Shown: piece by piece, positions 31,503-44,000 of the stretch
Position numbering within the stretch: the first letter of the stretch is position 1
Layout of the letters: each line of letters opens with the position of its first letter
Source of the DNA: Glandiceps talaboti
Taxonomy: Eukaryota; Hemichordata; Enteropneusta; Spengelidae
Length of the DNA stretch: 64,000 nucleotides
Assembly: GCF_964340395.1 (NCBI RefSeq)
Contig: NC_135557.1
Span: forward strand, 652,646 to 716,645
Direction of reading: 5' to 3'
Notes under the pieces: model-generated
The model's database searches: none
Seen by the model: only the letters and a program-made list of their open reading frames with translations
Told to the model about the DNA's origin: nothing
Translations under genes and position numbers: made by a program

Positions 31503-31649
31503 CTTGTATGGCAGTAAGAGCTGCAGTGTATTTCTCTGCCTGAGATGACGTCATAGCAAGGTCCCATTTATCTACACACTCACAAAATTGCTCGTACACA
31601 GTATTTGGCAGTACGTTGTTGTTTTCACAAAGTCTCCCTCGTCTAACAC
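31503..31649 (-). CDS. Internal coding exon A of an unidentified minus-strand gene
   Basis: On the minus strand a strong acceptor (ttcttgattttgtttcag, ending at 31,650) opens a 147-base exon: two bases, 48 codons and one base. It ends at ACAAG followed by gtatat at 31,502-31,497. The peptide includes VRRGRLCENNNVLPN, then VYEQFCECVDKWDLAMTSSQ and AEKYTAALTAIQ. This is Cys- and Trp-containing, probably helical sequence of ordinary complexity. I chose this donor because it leaves one base, which exon B requires. The frame stays open beyond it to a TAG in the 62-bp repeat (about 31,414). Later GT sites at about 31,440 could extend the exon by roughly 60 bases, but they leave the wrong phase for exon B. 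The family is not recognised. Confidence 0.65.
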
Positions 31650-31810
31650 CTGAAACAAAATCAAGAACAGAAATGTTGTAATATAGGAATATAATCTAAT
31701 ATTAATTATACCATCACCACTACCATGACAACTACAATAACAAGGACTACAACCAACAACACTGACTACTAACCACCACTACCATGGGATAACCATTACT
31801 ACCAGCCATT
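31650..31810 (-). other. Intron sequence upstream of exon A
   Basis: This is single-copy, AT-rich sequence containing the acceptor of exon A. Away from the exon it grades into simple accatcacc/actaccat-rich DNA that resembles a diverged edge, or the seed, of the adjacent 33-bp array. I see no other exon here. Confidence 0.6.
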
Positions 31811-32905
31811 ACAATCAACCTTCACTACCATCAATCAACCCTAACTATAAATTATCACTACCACCAATCAACCCTAACTATCAACTATCACTACCATCAA
31901 TCAACCCTAACTATCAACTATCACTACCACCAATCAACGCTAACTATAATTTATCACTACCATCAATCAACCCTAACTATAAATTATCACTAGCACCAAT
32001 CAACCCTAACTATAAATTATCACTACCACCAATCAACCCTAACTATCAACTATCACTACCATCAATCAACCCTAACTACCAACCGATACCACCACCAATC
32101 AACCCTAACTATAAATTATCACTACCACCAATCAACCCTAACTATCAACTATCACTACCACCAATCAACCCTAACTACCAACCAATACCACCACCAATCA
32201 ACCCTAACTATAAATTATCACTACCACCAATCAACCCTAACTATCAACTATCACTACCACCCATCAACCCTAACTATAAATTATCACTATCACCAATCAA
32301 CCCTAACTACCAACCGATACCACCACCAATCAACCCTAACTATAAATTATCACTACCACCAATCAACCCTAACTATAAATTATCACTACCACCAATCAAC
32401 CCTAACTATCAACTATCACTACCACCCATCAACCCTAACTATAAATTATCACTACCATCAATCAACCCTAACTACCAACCGATACCACCACCAATCAGCC
32501 CTAACTATAAATTATCACTACCACCAATCAACCCTAACTATAAATTATCACTACCACCAATCAACCCTAACTATCAACTATCACTACCATCAATCAACCC
32601 TAACTACCAACCGATACCACCACCAATCAACCCTAACTATAAATTATCACTACCACCCATCAACCCTAACTATAAATTATCACTACCACCAATCAACCCT
32701 AACTATAAATTATCACTACCACCAATCAACCCTAACTATCAACTATCACTACCATCAATCAACCCTAACTACCAACCGATACCACCACCAATCAACCCTA
32801 ACTATAAATTATCACTACCACCAATCAACCCTAACTATAAATTATCACAACCACCAATCAACCCTAACTATCAACTATCACTACCACCAATCAACCCTAA
32901 CTACC
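31811..32905. repeat. 33-bp minisatellite, subfamily 1 (about 33 copies)
   Basis: The unit is 33 bp, starting ccctaactataaattatc and continuing with actaccaccaatcaa. A recurring variant containing accaaccgatacc appears about every four to seven units (near 32,079, 32,308, 32,472, 32,605 and 32,772), which indicates local block duplication. Every full copy has the core aaccctaac. The change to subfamily 2 at about 32,905 is a shift from accaccaatcaa to accatcaattaa. Confidence 0.93.
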
Positions 32906-33499
32906 AACCATTACTACCATCAATTCACCGTAACTACCAACCATTACTACCATAAATTAACCCTAACTACCAACCATTACTACCATCAATTAACCCTAAC
33001 TACCAACCATTACTACCATCAATTAACCCTAACTACCAACCATTACTACCATCAATTAACACTAACTACCAACCATTACTACCATAAATTAACCCTAACT
33101 ACCAACCATTACTACCATCAATTAACCCTAACTACCAACCATTACTACCATCAATTAACCCTAACTACCAACCATTACTACCATAAATTAACCCTAACTA
33201 CCAACCATTACTACCATCAATTAACCCTAACTACAAACCATTTCTACCATCAATTAACCCTAACTACCAACCATTACTACCATCAATTAACCCTAACTAC
33301 CAACCATTACTACCATCAATTAACCCTAACTACAAACCATTACTACCATCAATTAATCCTAACTACAACCATTGCTACCATCAATTAACCCTAACTACAA
33401 ACCATTACTACCATAAATTAACCCTAACTACAAACCATTACTACCATAAATTAACCCTAACTACCAACCATTACTACCATCAATTAACCCTAACTACCA

Positions 33500-36400
33500 A
33501 CAATCACTACCATCAATTAACCCTAACTACCAACTATCACTACCATCAATTAACCCTAACTACAAACCATTACTACCATAAATTAACCCTAACTACAAAC
33601 CATTACTACCATCAATTAACCCTAACTACCAACAATCACTACCATCAATTAACCCTAACTACCAACTATCACTACCATCAATTAACCCTAACTACAAACC
33701 ATTACTACCATAAATTAACCCTAACTACAAACCATTACTACCATCAATTAACCCTAACTACCAACTATCACTACCATCAATTAACCCTAACTACAAACCA
33801 TTACTACCATAAATTAACCCTAACTACAAACCATTACTACCATCAATTAACCCTAACTACCAACAATCACTACCATCAATTAACCCTAACTACCAACTAT
33901 CACTACCATCAATTAACCCTAACTACAAACCATTACTACCATAAATTAACCCTAACTACCAACCATTACTACCATCAATTAACCCTAACTACCAACCATT
34001 ACTACCATCAATTAACCCTAACTACCAACCATTACTACCATCAATTAACACTAACTACCAACCATTACTACCATAAATTAACCCTAACTACCAACCATTA
34101 CTACCATCAATTAACCCTAACTACCAACCATTACTACCATAAATTAACCCTAACTACAAACCATTACTACCATAAATTAACCCTAACTACCAACCATTAC
34201 TACCATCAATTAACCCTAACTACCAACAATCACTACCATCAATTAACCCTAACTACCAACTATCACTACCATCAATTAACCCTAACTACAAACCATTACT
34301 ACCATAAATTAACCCTAACTACAAACCATTACTACCATCAATTAACCCTAACTACCAACAATCACTACCATCAATTAACCCTAACTACCAACTATCACTA
34401 CCATCAATTAACCCTAACTACAAACCATTACTACCATAAATTAACCCTAACTACAAACCATTACTACCATCAATTAACCCTAACTACCAACTATCACTAC
34501 CATCAATTAACCCTAACTACAAACCATTACTACCATAAATTAACCCTAACTACAAACCATTACTACCATCAATTAACCCTAACTACCAACAATCACTACC
34601 ATCAATTAACCCTAACTACCAACTATCACTACCATCAATTAACCCTAACTACAAACCATTACTACCATAAATTAACCCTAACTACAAACCATTACTACCA
34701 TCAATTAACCCTAACTACCAACTATCACTACCATCAATTAACCCTAACTACCAACAATCACTACCATCAATTAACCCTAACTACCAACTATCACTACCAT
34801 CAATTAACCCTAACTACAAACCATTACTACCATAAATTAACCCTAACTACCAACCATTACTACCATCAATTAACCCTAACTACAAACCATTACTACCATC
34901 AATTAACCCTAACTACAAACCATTACTACCATCAATTAACCCTAACTACAAACCATTACTACCATAAATTAACACTAACTACCAACAATCACTACCATCA
35001 ATTAACCCTAACTACAAACCATTACTACCATAAGTTAACCCTAACAACAAACCATTACTACCATCAATTAACCCTAACTACCAACAATCACTACCATCAA
35101 TTAACCCTACCAACTATCACTACCATCAATTAACTCTAACTACAAACCATCACTACCATCAATTAACCCTAACTACAAACCATTACTACCATCAATTAAC
35201 CCTAACTACAAACCATTACTACCATAAATTAACCCTAACTACCAACCATTACTACCATAAATTAACCCTAACTACAAACCATCACTACCATCAATTAACC
35301 CTAACTACAAACCATTACTACCATAAATTAACCCTAACTACCAACAATCACTACCATCAATTAACCCTAACTACCAACTATCACTACCATCAATTAACCC
35401 TAACTACAAACCATTACTACCATCAATTAACCCTAACTACCAACCATTACTACCATAAATTAACCCTAACTACCAACTATCACTACCATCAATTAACCCT
35501 AACTACAAACCATTACTACCATCAATTAACCCTAACTACCAACCATTACTACCATAAATTAACCCTAACTACAAACCATTACTACCATAAATTAACACTA
35601 ACTACAAACCATTACTATCATAAATTAACCCTAACTACAAACAATCACTACCATCAATTAACCCTAACTACCAACCATTACTACCATCAATTAACCCTAA
35701 CTACAAACCATTACTACCATAAATTAACCCTAACTACAAACCATTACTACCATAAATTAACCCTAACTACCAACCATTACTACCATCAATTAACCCTAAC
35801 TACCAACAATCACTACCATCAATTAACCCTAACTACCAACTATCACTACCATCAATTAACCCTAACTACAAACCATTACTACCATAAATTAACCCTAACT
35901 ACAAACCATTACTACCATAAATTAACCCTAACTACCAACAATCACTACCATCAATTAACCCTAACTACCAACTATCACTACCATCAATTAACCCTAACTA
36001 CAAACCATTACTACCATAAATTAACCCTAACTACAAACCATTACTACCATCAATTAACCCTAACTACCAACTATCACTACCATCAATTAACCCTAACTAC
36101 AAACCATTACTACCATAAATTAACCCTAACTACAAACCATTACTACCATCAATTAACCCTAACTACCAACAATCACTACCATCAATTAACCCTAACTACC
36201 AACTATCACTACCATCAATTAACCCTAACTACAAACCATTACTACCATAAATTAACCCTAACTACCAACCATTACTACCATCAATTAACCCTAACTACAA
36301 ACCATTACTACCATCAATTAACCCTAACTACAAACCATTACTACCATCAATTAACCCTAACTACAAACCATTACTACCATCAATTAACACTAACTACCAA

Positions 36401-39400
36401 CAATCACTACCATCAATTAACCCTAACTACAAACCATTACTACCATAAGTTAACCCTAACTACAAACCATTACTACCATCAATTAACCCTAACTACCAAC
36501 AATCACTACCATCAATTAACCCTACCAACTATCACTACCATCAATTAACCCTAACTACAAACCATCACTACCATCAGTTAACCCTAACTACAAACCATTA
36601 CTACCATAAATTAACACTTACTACAAACCATCACTACCATAAATTAACCCTAACTACCAACCATTACTACCATAAATTAACACTAACTACAAACCATTAC
36701 TACCATCAATTAACACTTACTACAAACCATCACTACCATCAATTAACCCTAACTACCAACCATTACTACCATAAATTAACACTAACTACAAACCATTACT
36801 ACCATAAATTAACACTTACTACAAACCATCACTACCATCAATTAACCCTAACTACCAACCATTACTACCATAAATTAACACTAACTACAAACCATTACTA
36901 CCATAAATTAACCCTAACTACCAACCATTACTACCATAAATTAACACTTACTACAAACCATTACTACCATAAATTAACCCTAACTACAAACCATTACTAC
37001 CATAAATTAACCCTAACTACAAACCATTACTACCATCAATTAACCCTAACTACCAACAATCACTACCATCAATTAACCCTAACTACCAACTATCACTACC
37101 ATCAATTAACCCTAACTACAAACCATTACTACCATAAATTAACCCTAACTACAAACCATTACTACCATCAATTAACCCTAACTACCAACTATCACTACCA
37201 TCAATTAACCCTAACTACAAACCATTACTACCATAAATTAACCCTAACTACAAACCATTACTACCATCAATTAACCCTAACTACCAACAATCACTACCAT
37301 CAATTAACCCTAACTACCAACTATCACTACCATCAATTAACCCTAACTACAAACCATTACTACCATAAATTAACCCTAACTACCAACCATTACTACCATC
37401 AATTAACCCTAACTACCAACCATTACTACCATCAATTAACCCTAACTACCAACCATTACTACCATCAATTAACACTAACTACCAACCATTACTACCATAA
37501 ATTAACCCTAACTACCAACCATTACTACCATCAATTAACCCTAACTACCAACCATTACTACCATAAATTAACCCTAACTACAAACCATTACTACCATAAA
37601 TTAACCCTAACTACCAACCATTACTACCATCAATTAACCCTAACTACCAACAATCACTACCATCAATTAACCCTAACTACCAACTATCACTACCATCAAT
37701 TAACCCTAACTACAAACCATTACTACCATAAATTAACCCTAACTACAAACCATTACTACCATCAATTAACCCTAACTACCAACAATCACTACCATCAATT
37801 AACCCTAACTACCAACTATCACTACCATCAATTAACCCTAACTACAAACCATTACTACCATAAATTAACCCTAACTACAAACCATTACTACCATCAATTA
37901 ACCCTAACTACCAACTATCACTACCATCAATTAACCCTAACTACAAACCATTACTACCATAAATTAACCCTAACTACAAACCATTACTACCATCAATTAA
38001 CCCTAACTACCAACAATCACTACCATCAATTAACCCTAACTACCAACTATCACTACCATCAATTAACCCTAACTACAAACCATTACTACCATAAATTAAC
38101 CCTAACTACAAACCATTACTACCATCAATTAACCCTAACTACCAACTATCACTACCATCAATTAACCCTAACTACCAACAATCACTACCATCAATTAACC
38201 CTAACTACCAACTATCACTACCATCAATTAACCCTAACTACAAACCATTACTACCATAAATTAACCCTAACTACCAACCATTACTACCATCAATTAACCC
38301 TAACTACAAACCATTACTACCATCAATTAACCCTAACTACAAACCATTACTACCATCAATTAACCCTAACTACAAACCATTACTACCATAAATTAACACT
38401 AACTACCAACAATCACTACCATCAATTAACCCTAACTACAAACCATTACTACCATAAGTTAACCCTAACAACAAACCATTACTACCATCAATTAACCCTA
38501 ACTACCAACAATCACTACCATCAATTAACCCTACCAACTATCACTACCATCAATTAACTCTAACTACAAACCATCACTACCATCAATTAACCCTAACTAC
38601 AAACCATTACTACCATCAATTAACCCTAACTACAAACCATTACTACCATAAATTAACCCTAACTACCAACCATTACTACCATAAATTAACCCTAACTACA
38701 AACCATCACTACCATCAATTAACCCTAACTACAAACCATTACTACCATAAATTAACCCTAACTACCAACAATCACTACCATCAATTAACCCTAACTACCA
38801 ACTATCACTACCATCAATTAACCCTAACTACAAACCATTACTACCATCAATTAACCCTAACTACCAACCATTACTACCATAAATTAACCCTAACTACCAA
38901 CTATCACTACCATCAATTAACCCTAACTACAAACCATTACTACCATCAATTAACCCTAACTACCAACCATTACTACCATAAATTAACCCTAACTACAAAC
39001 CATTACTACCATAAATTAACACTAACTACAAACCATTACTATCATAAATTAACCCTAACTACAAACAATCACTACCATCAATTAACCCTAACTACCAACC
39101 ATTACTACCATCAATTAACCCTAACTACAAACCATTACTACCATAAATTAACCCTAACTACAAACCATTACTACCATAAATTAACCCTAACTACCAACCA
39201 TTACTACCATCAATTAACCCTAACTACCAACAATCACTACCATCAATTAACCCTAACTACCAACTATCACTACCATCAATTAACCCTAACTACAAACCAT
39301 TACTACCATAAATTAACCCTAACTACAAACCATTACTACCATAAATTAACCCTAACTACCAACAATCACTACCATCAATTAACCCTAACTACCAACTATC

Positions 39401-40400
39401 ACTACCATCAATTAACCCTAACTACAAACCATTACTACCATAAATTAACCCTAACTACAAACCATTACTACCATCAATTAACCCTAACTACCAACTATCA
39501 CTACCATCAATTAACCCTAACTACAAACCATTACTACCATAAATTAACCCTAACTACAAACCATTACTACCATCAATTAACCCTAACTACCAACAATCAC
39601 TACCATCAATTAACCCTAACTACCAACTATCACTACCATCAATTAACCCTAACTACAAACCATTACTACCATAAATTAACCCTAACTACCAACCATTACT
39701 ACCATCAATTAACCCTAACTACAAACCATTACTACCATCAATTAACCCTAACTACAAACCATTACTACCATCAATTAACCCTAACTACAAACCATTACTA
39801 CCATCAATTAACACTAACTACCAACAATCACTACCATCAATTAACCCTAACTACAAACCATTACTACCATAAGTTAACCCTAACTACAAACCATTACTAC
39901 CATCAATTAACCCTAACTACCAACAATCACTACCATCAATTAACCCTACCAACTATCACTACCATCAATTAACCCTAACTACAAACCATCACTACCATCA
40001 GTTAACCCTAACTACAAACCATTACTACCATAAATTAACACTTACTACAAACCATCACTACCATAAATTAACCCTAACTACCAACCATTACTACCATAAA
40101 TTAACACTAACTACAAACCATTACTACCATCAATTAACACTTACTACAAACCATCACTACCATCAATTAACCCTAACTACCAACCATTACTACCATAAAT
40201 TAACACTAACTACAAACCATTACTACCATAAATTAACACTTACTACAAACCATCACTACCATCAATTAACCCTAACTACCAACCATTACTACCATAAATT
40301 AACACTAACTACAAACCATTACTACCATAAATTAACCCTAACTACCAACCATTACTACCATAAATTAACACTTACTACAAACCATTACTACCATAAATTA
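33500..40400. repeat. 3,424-bp tandem block duplication within the 33-bp array
   Basis: Rare variants recur exactly 3,424 bp apart. The tcaattaacac variant is at 34,041 and 37,465. The shortened unit ttaaccctaccaac is at 35,101 and 38,525, and at 36,516 and 39,940. The attactatca variant is at 35,611 and 39,035. The two blocks are therefore collinear over at least 33.9-40.3 kb. The outer limits given are approximate. Confidence 0.85.
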
Positions 40401-43400
40401 ACCCTAACTACAAACCATTACTACCATAAATTAACCCTAACTACAAACCATTACTACCATAAATTAACACTAACTACCAACCATTACTACCATCAATTAA
40501 CCCTAACTACCAACCATTACTACCATCAATTAACCCTAACTACCAACCATTACTACCATCAATTAACCCTAACTACAAACCATTACTACCATAAATTAAC
40601 CCTAACTACAAACCATTACTACCATAAATTAACCCTAACTACCAACCATTACTACCATCAATTAACCCTAACTACAAACCATTACTACCATAAATTAACC
40701 CTAACTACCAACCATTACTATCATAAATTAACCCTAACTACCAACCATTACTACCATCAATTAACCCTAACTACAAACCATTACTACCATAAATTAACAC
40801 TAACTACAAACCATTACTACCATCAATTAACCCTAACTACAAACCATTACTACCATAAATTAACCCTAACTACAAACCATTACTACCATCAATTAACCCT
40901 AACTACAAACAATCACTACCATCAATTAACCCTAACTACCAACCATTACTACCATAAATTAACACTAACTACAAACCATTACTACCATAAATTAACACTA
41001 ACTACAAACCATTACTACCATAAATTAACACTAACTACAAACCATTACTACCATAAATTAACACTAACTACAAACCATTACTACCATAAATTAACACTAA
41101 CTACAAACCATTACTACCATAAATTAACACTAACTACCAACCATTACTACCATAAATTAACACTAACTACAAACCATTACTACCATAAATTAACACTAAC
41201 TACAAACCATTACTACCATAAATTAACACTAACTACAAACCATTACTACCATAAATTAACACTTACTACAAACCATTACTACCATAAATTAACACTAACT
41301 ACAAACCATCATAACTACAAACAATCACTACCATAAATTAACCCTAACTACAAACCATTACTACCATAAATTAACACTAACTACAAACCATTACTACCAT
41401 AAATTAACACTAACTACAAACCATCATAACTACAAACAATCACTACCATCAATTAACCCTAACTACCAACCATCACTACCATCAATTAACCCTAACTACC
41501 AACCATTACTACCATAAATTAACACTAACTACAAACCATTACTACCATAAATTAACACTAACTACCAACTATCACTACCATCAATTAACCCTAACTACAA
41601 ACCATTACTACCATAAATTAACACTAACTACAAACCATTACTACCATAAATTAACACTAACTACCAACCATCACTACCATCAATTAACCCTAACTACCAA
41701 CCATTACTACCATAAATTAACACTAACTACAAACCATTACTACCATAAATTAACACTAACTACAAACCATTACTACCATAAATTAACCCTAACTACCAAC
41801 CATTACTACCATCAATTAACCCTAACTACCAACCATTACTACCATCAATTAACACTAACTACCAACCATCACTACCATCAATTAACCCTAACTACAAACC
41901 ATTACTACCATAAATTAACACTAACTACAAACCATTACTACCATAAATTAACACTAACTACAAACCATTACTACCATCAATTAACACTAACTACAAACCA
42001 TTACTACCATCAATTAACCCTAACTACCAACCATCACTACCATCAATTAACCCTAACTACCAACCATTACTACCATAAATTAACACTAACTACAAACCAT
42101 TACTACCATCAATTAACACTAACTACCAACCATCACTACCATCAATTAACCCTAACTACCAACCATTACTACCATAAATTAACACTAACTACAAACCATT
42201 ACTACCATAAATTAACACTAACTACCAACTATCACTACCATCAATTAACCCTAACTACAAACCATTACTACCATAAATTAACACTAACTACAAACCATTA
42301 CTACCATAAATTAACACTAACTACCAACCATCACTACCATCAATTAACCCTAACTACCAACCATTACTACCATAAAATAACACTAACTACAAACCATTAC
42401 TACCATAAATTAACACTAACTACCAACCATTACTACCATCAATTAACCCTAACTACCAACCATTACTACCATCAATTAACCCTAACTACCAACCATTACT
42501 ACCATCAATTAACCCTAACTACAAACCATTACTACCATAAATTAACCCTAACTACAAACCATTACTACCATAAATTAACCCTAACTACCAACCATTACTA
42601 CCATCAATTAACCCTAACTACAAACCATTACTACCATAAATTAACCCTAACTACCAACCATTACTATCATAAATTAACCCTAACTACCAACCATTACTAC
42701 CATCAATTAACCCTAACTACAAACCATTACTACCATAAATTAACACTAACTACAAACCATTACTACCATCAATTAACCCTAACTACAAACCATTACTACC
42801 ATAAATTAACCCTAACTACAAACCATTACTACCATCAATTAACCCTAACTACAAACAATCACTACCATCAATTAACCCTAACTACCAACCATTACTACCA
42901 TAAATTAACACTAACTACAAACCATTACTACCATAAATTAACACTAACTACAAACCATTACTACCATAAATTAACACTAACTACAAACCATTACTACCAT
43001 AAATTAACACTAACTACAAACCATTACTACCATAAATTAACACTAACTACAAACCATTACTACCATAAATTAACACTAACTACCAACCATTACTACCATA
43101 AATTAACACTAACTACAAACCATTACTACCATAAATTAACACTAACTACAAACCATTACTACCATAAATTAACACTAACTACAAACCATTACTACCATAA
43201 ATTAACACTTACTACAAACCATTACTACCATAAATTAACACTAACTACAAACCATCATAACTACAAACAATCACTACCATAAATTAACCCTAACTACAAA
43301 CCATTACTACCATAAATTAACACTAACTACAAACCATTACTACCATAAATTAACACTAACTACAAACCATCATAACTACAAACAATCACTACCATCAATT

Positions 43401-43900
43401 AACCCTAACTACCAACCATCACTACCATCAATTAACCCTAACTACCAACCATTACTACCATAAATTAACACTAACTACAAACCATTACTACCATAAATTA
43501 ACACTAACTACCAACTATCACTACCATCAATTAACCCTAACTACAAACCATTACTACCATAAATTAACACTAACTACAAACCATTACTACCATAAATTAA
43601 CACTAACTACCAACCATCACTACCATCAATTAACCCTAACTACCAACCATTACTACCATAAATTAACACTAACTACAAACCATTACTACCATAAATTAAC
43701 ACTAACTACAAACCATTACTACCATAAATTAACCCAAACTACCAACCATTACTACCATCAATTAACCCTAACTACCAACCATTACTACCATCAATTAACA
43801 CTAACTACCAACCATCACTACCATCAATTAACCCTAACTACAAACCATTACTACCATAAATTAACACTAACTACAAACCATTACTACCATAAATTAACAC
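40400..43900. repeat. 1,946-bp tandem block duplication within the 33-bp array
   Basis: The attactatca variant occurs at 40,714 and 42,660. The unusual shortened unit with ccatcataactacaaac occurs at about 41,311 and 43,257. Both pairs are 1,946 bp apart, close to 59 units. This block is enriched for the ttaacactaac variant. The second copy ends at, or is interrupted by, the N gap. Confidence 0.82.
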
Positions 43901-44000
43901 NNNNNNNNNNNNNNNNNNNNNNNNNNNNNNNNNNNNNNNNNNNNNNNNNNNNNNNNNNNNNNNNNNNNNNNNNNNNNNNNNNNNNNNNNNNNNNNNNNNN
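43901..44000. other. Assembly gap (100 N)
   Basis: Exactly 100 N separate the 33-bp array from an unrelated 35/37-bp array. A round 100 usually marks a scaffold join of unknown length. Both flanks are satellite, so neither the size nor the relative orientation of the two sides can be checked from the sequence. Confidence 0.99.

Larger units (their letters stand above)
32906..43900. repeat. 33-bp minisatellite, subfamily 2 (about 333 copies), running into the assembly gap
   Basis: The unit is 33 bp; a typical copy is 32,961-32,993, starting ccctaactaccaaccatt. Alternating variants include accaacc/acaaacc, atcactacc/attactacc and catcaatt/cataaatt. Guanine is almost absent from the + strand; I noticed only about seven G between 33,000 and 43,900. 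Most copies carry ttaaccctaac. From about 40,780 onward many carry ttaacactaac instead. The array is cut off by the run of N at 43,901, so its true length is unknown. It lies in the intron upstream of exon A on the minus strand. Confidence 0.97.

Noticed and set aside
32906-43900. A true telomere end or simple interstitial telomeric repeat
   Set aside because: Only one TTAGGG-like core per 33 bp is present. There is no uninterrupted hexamer run, and the array is flanked by a gene exon.
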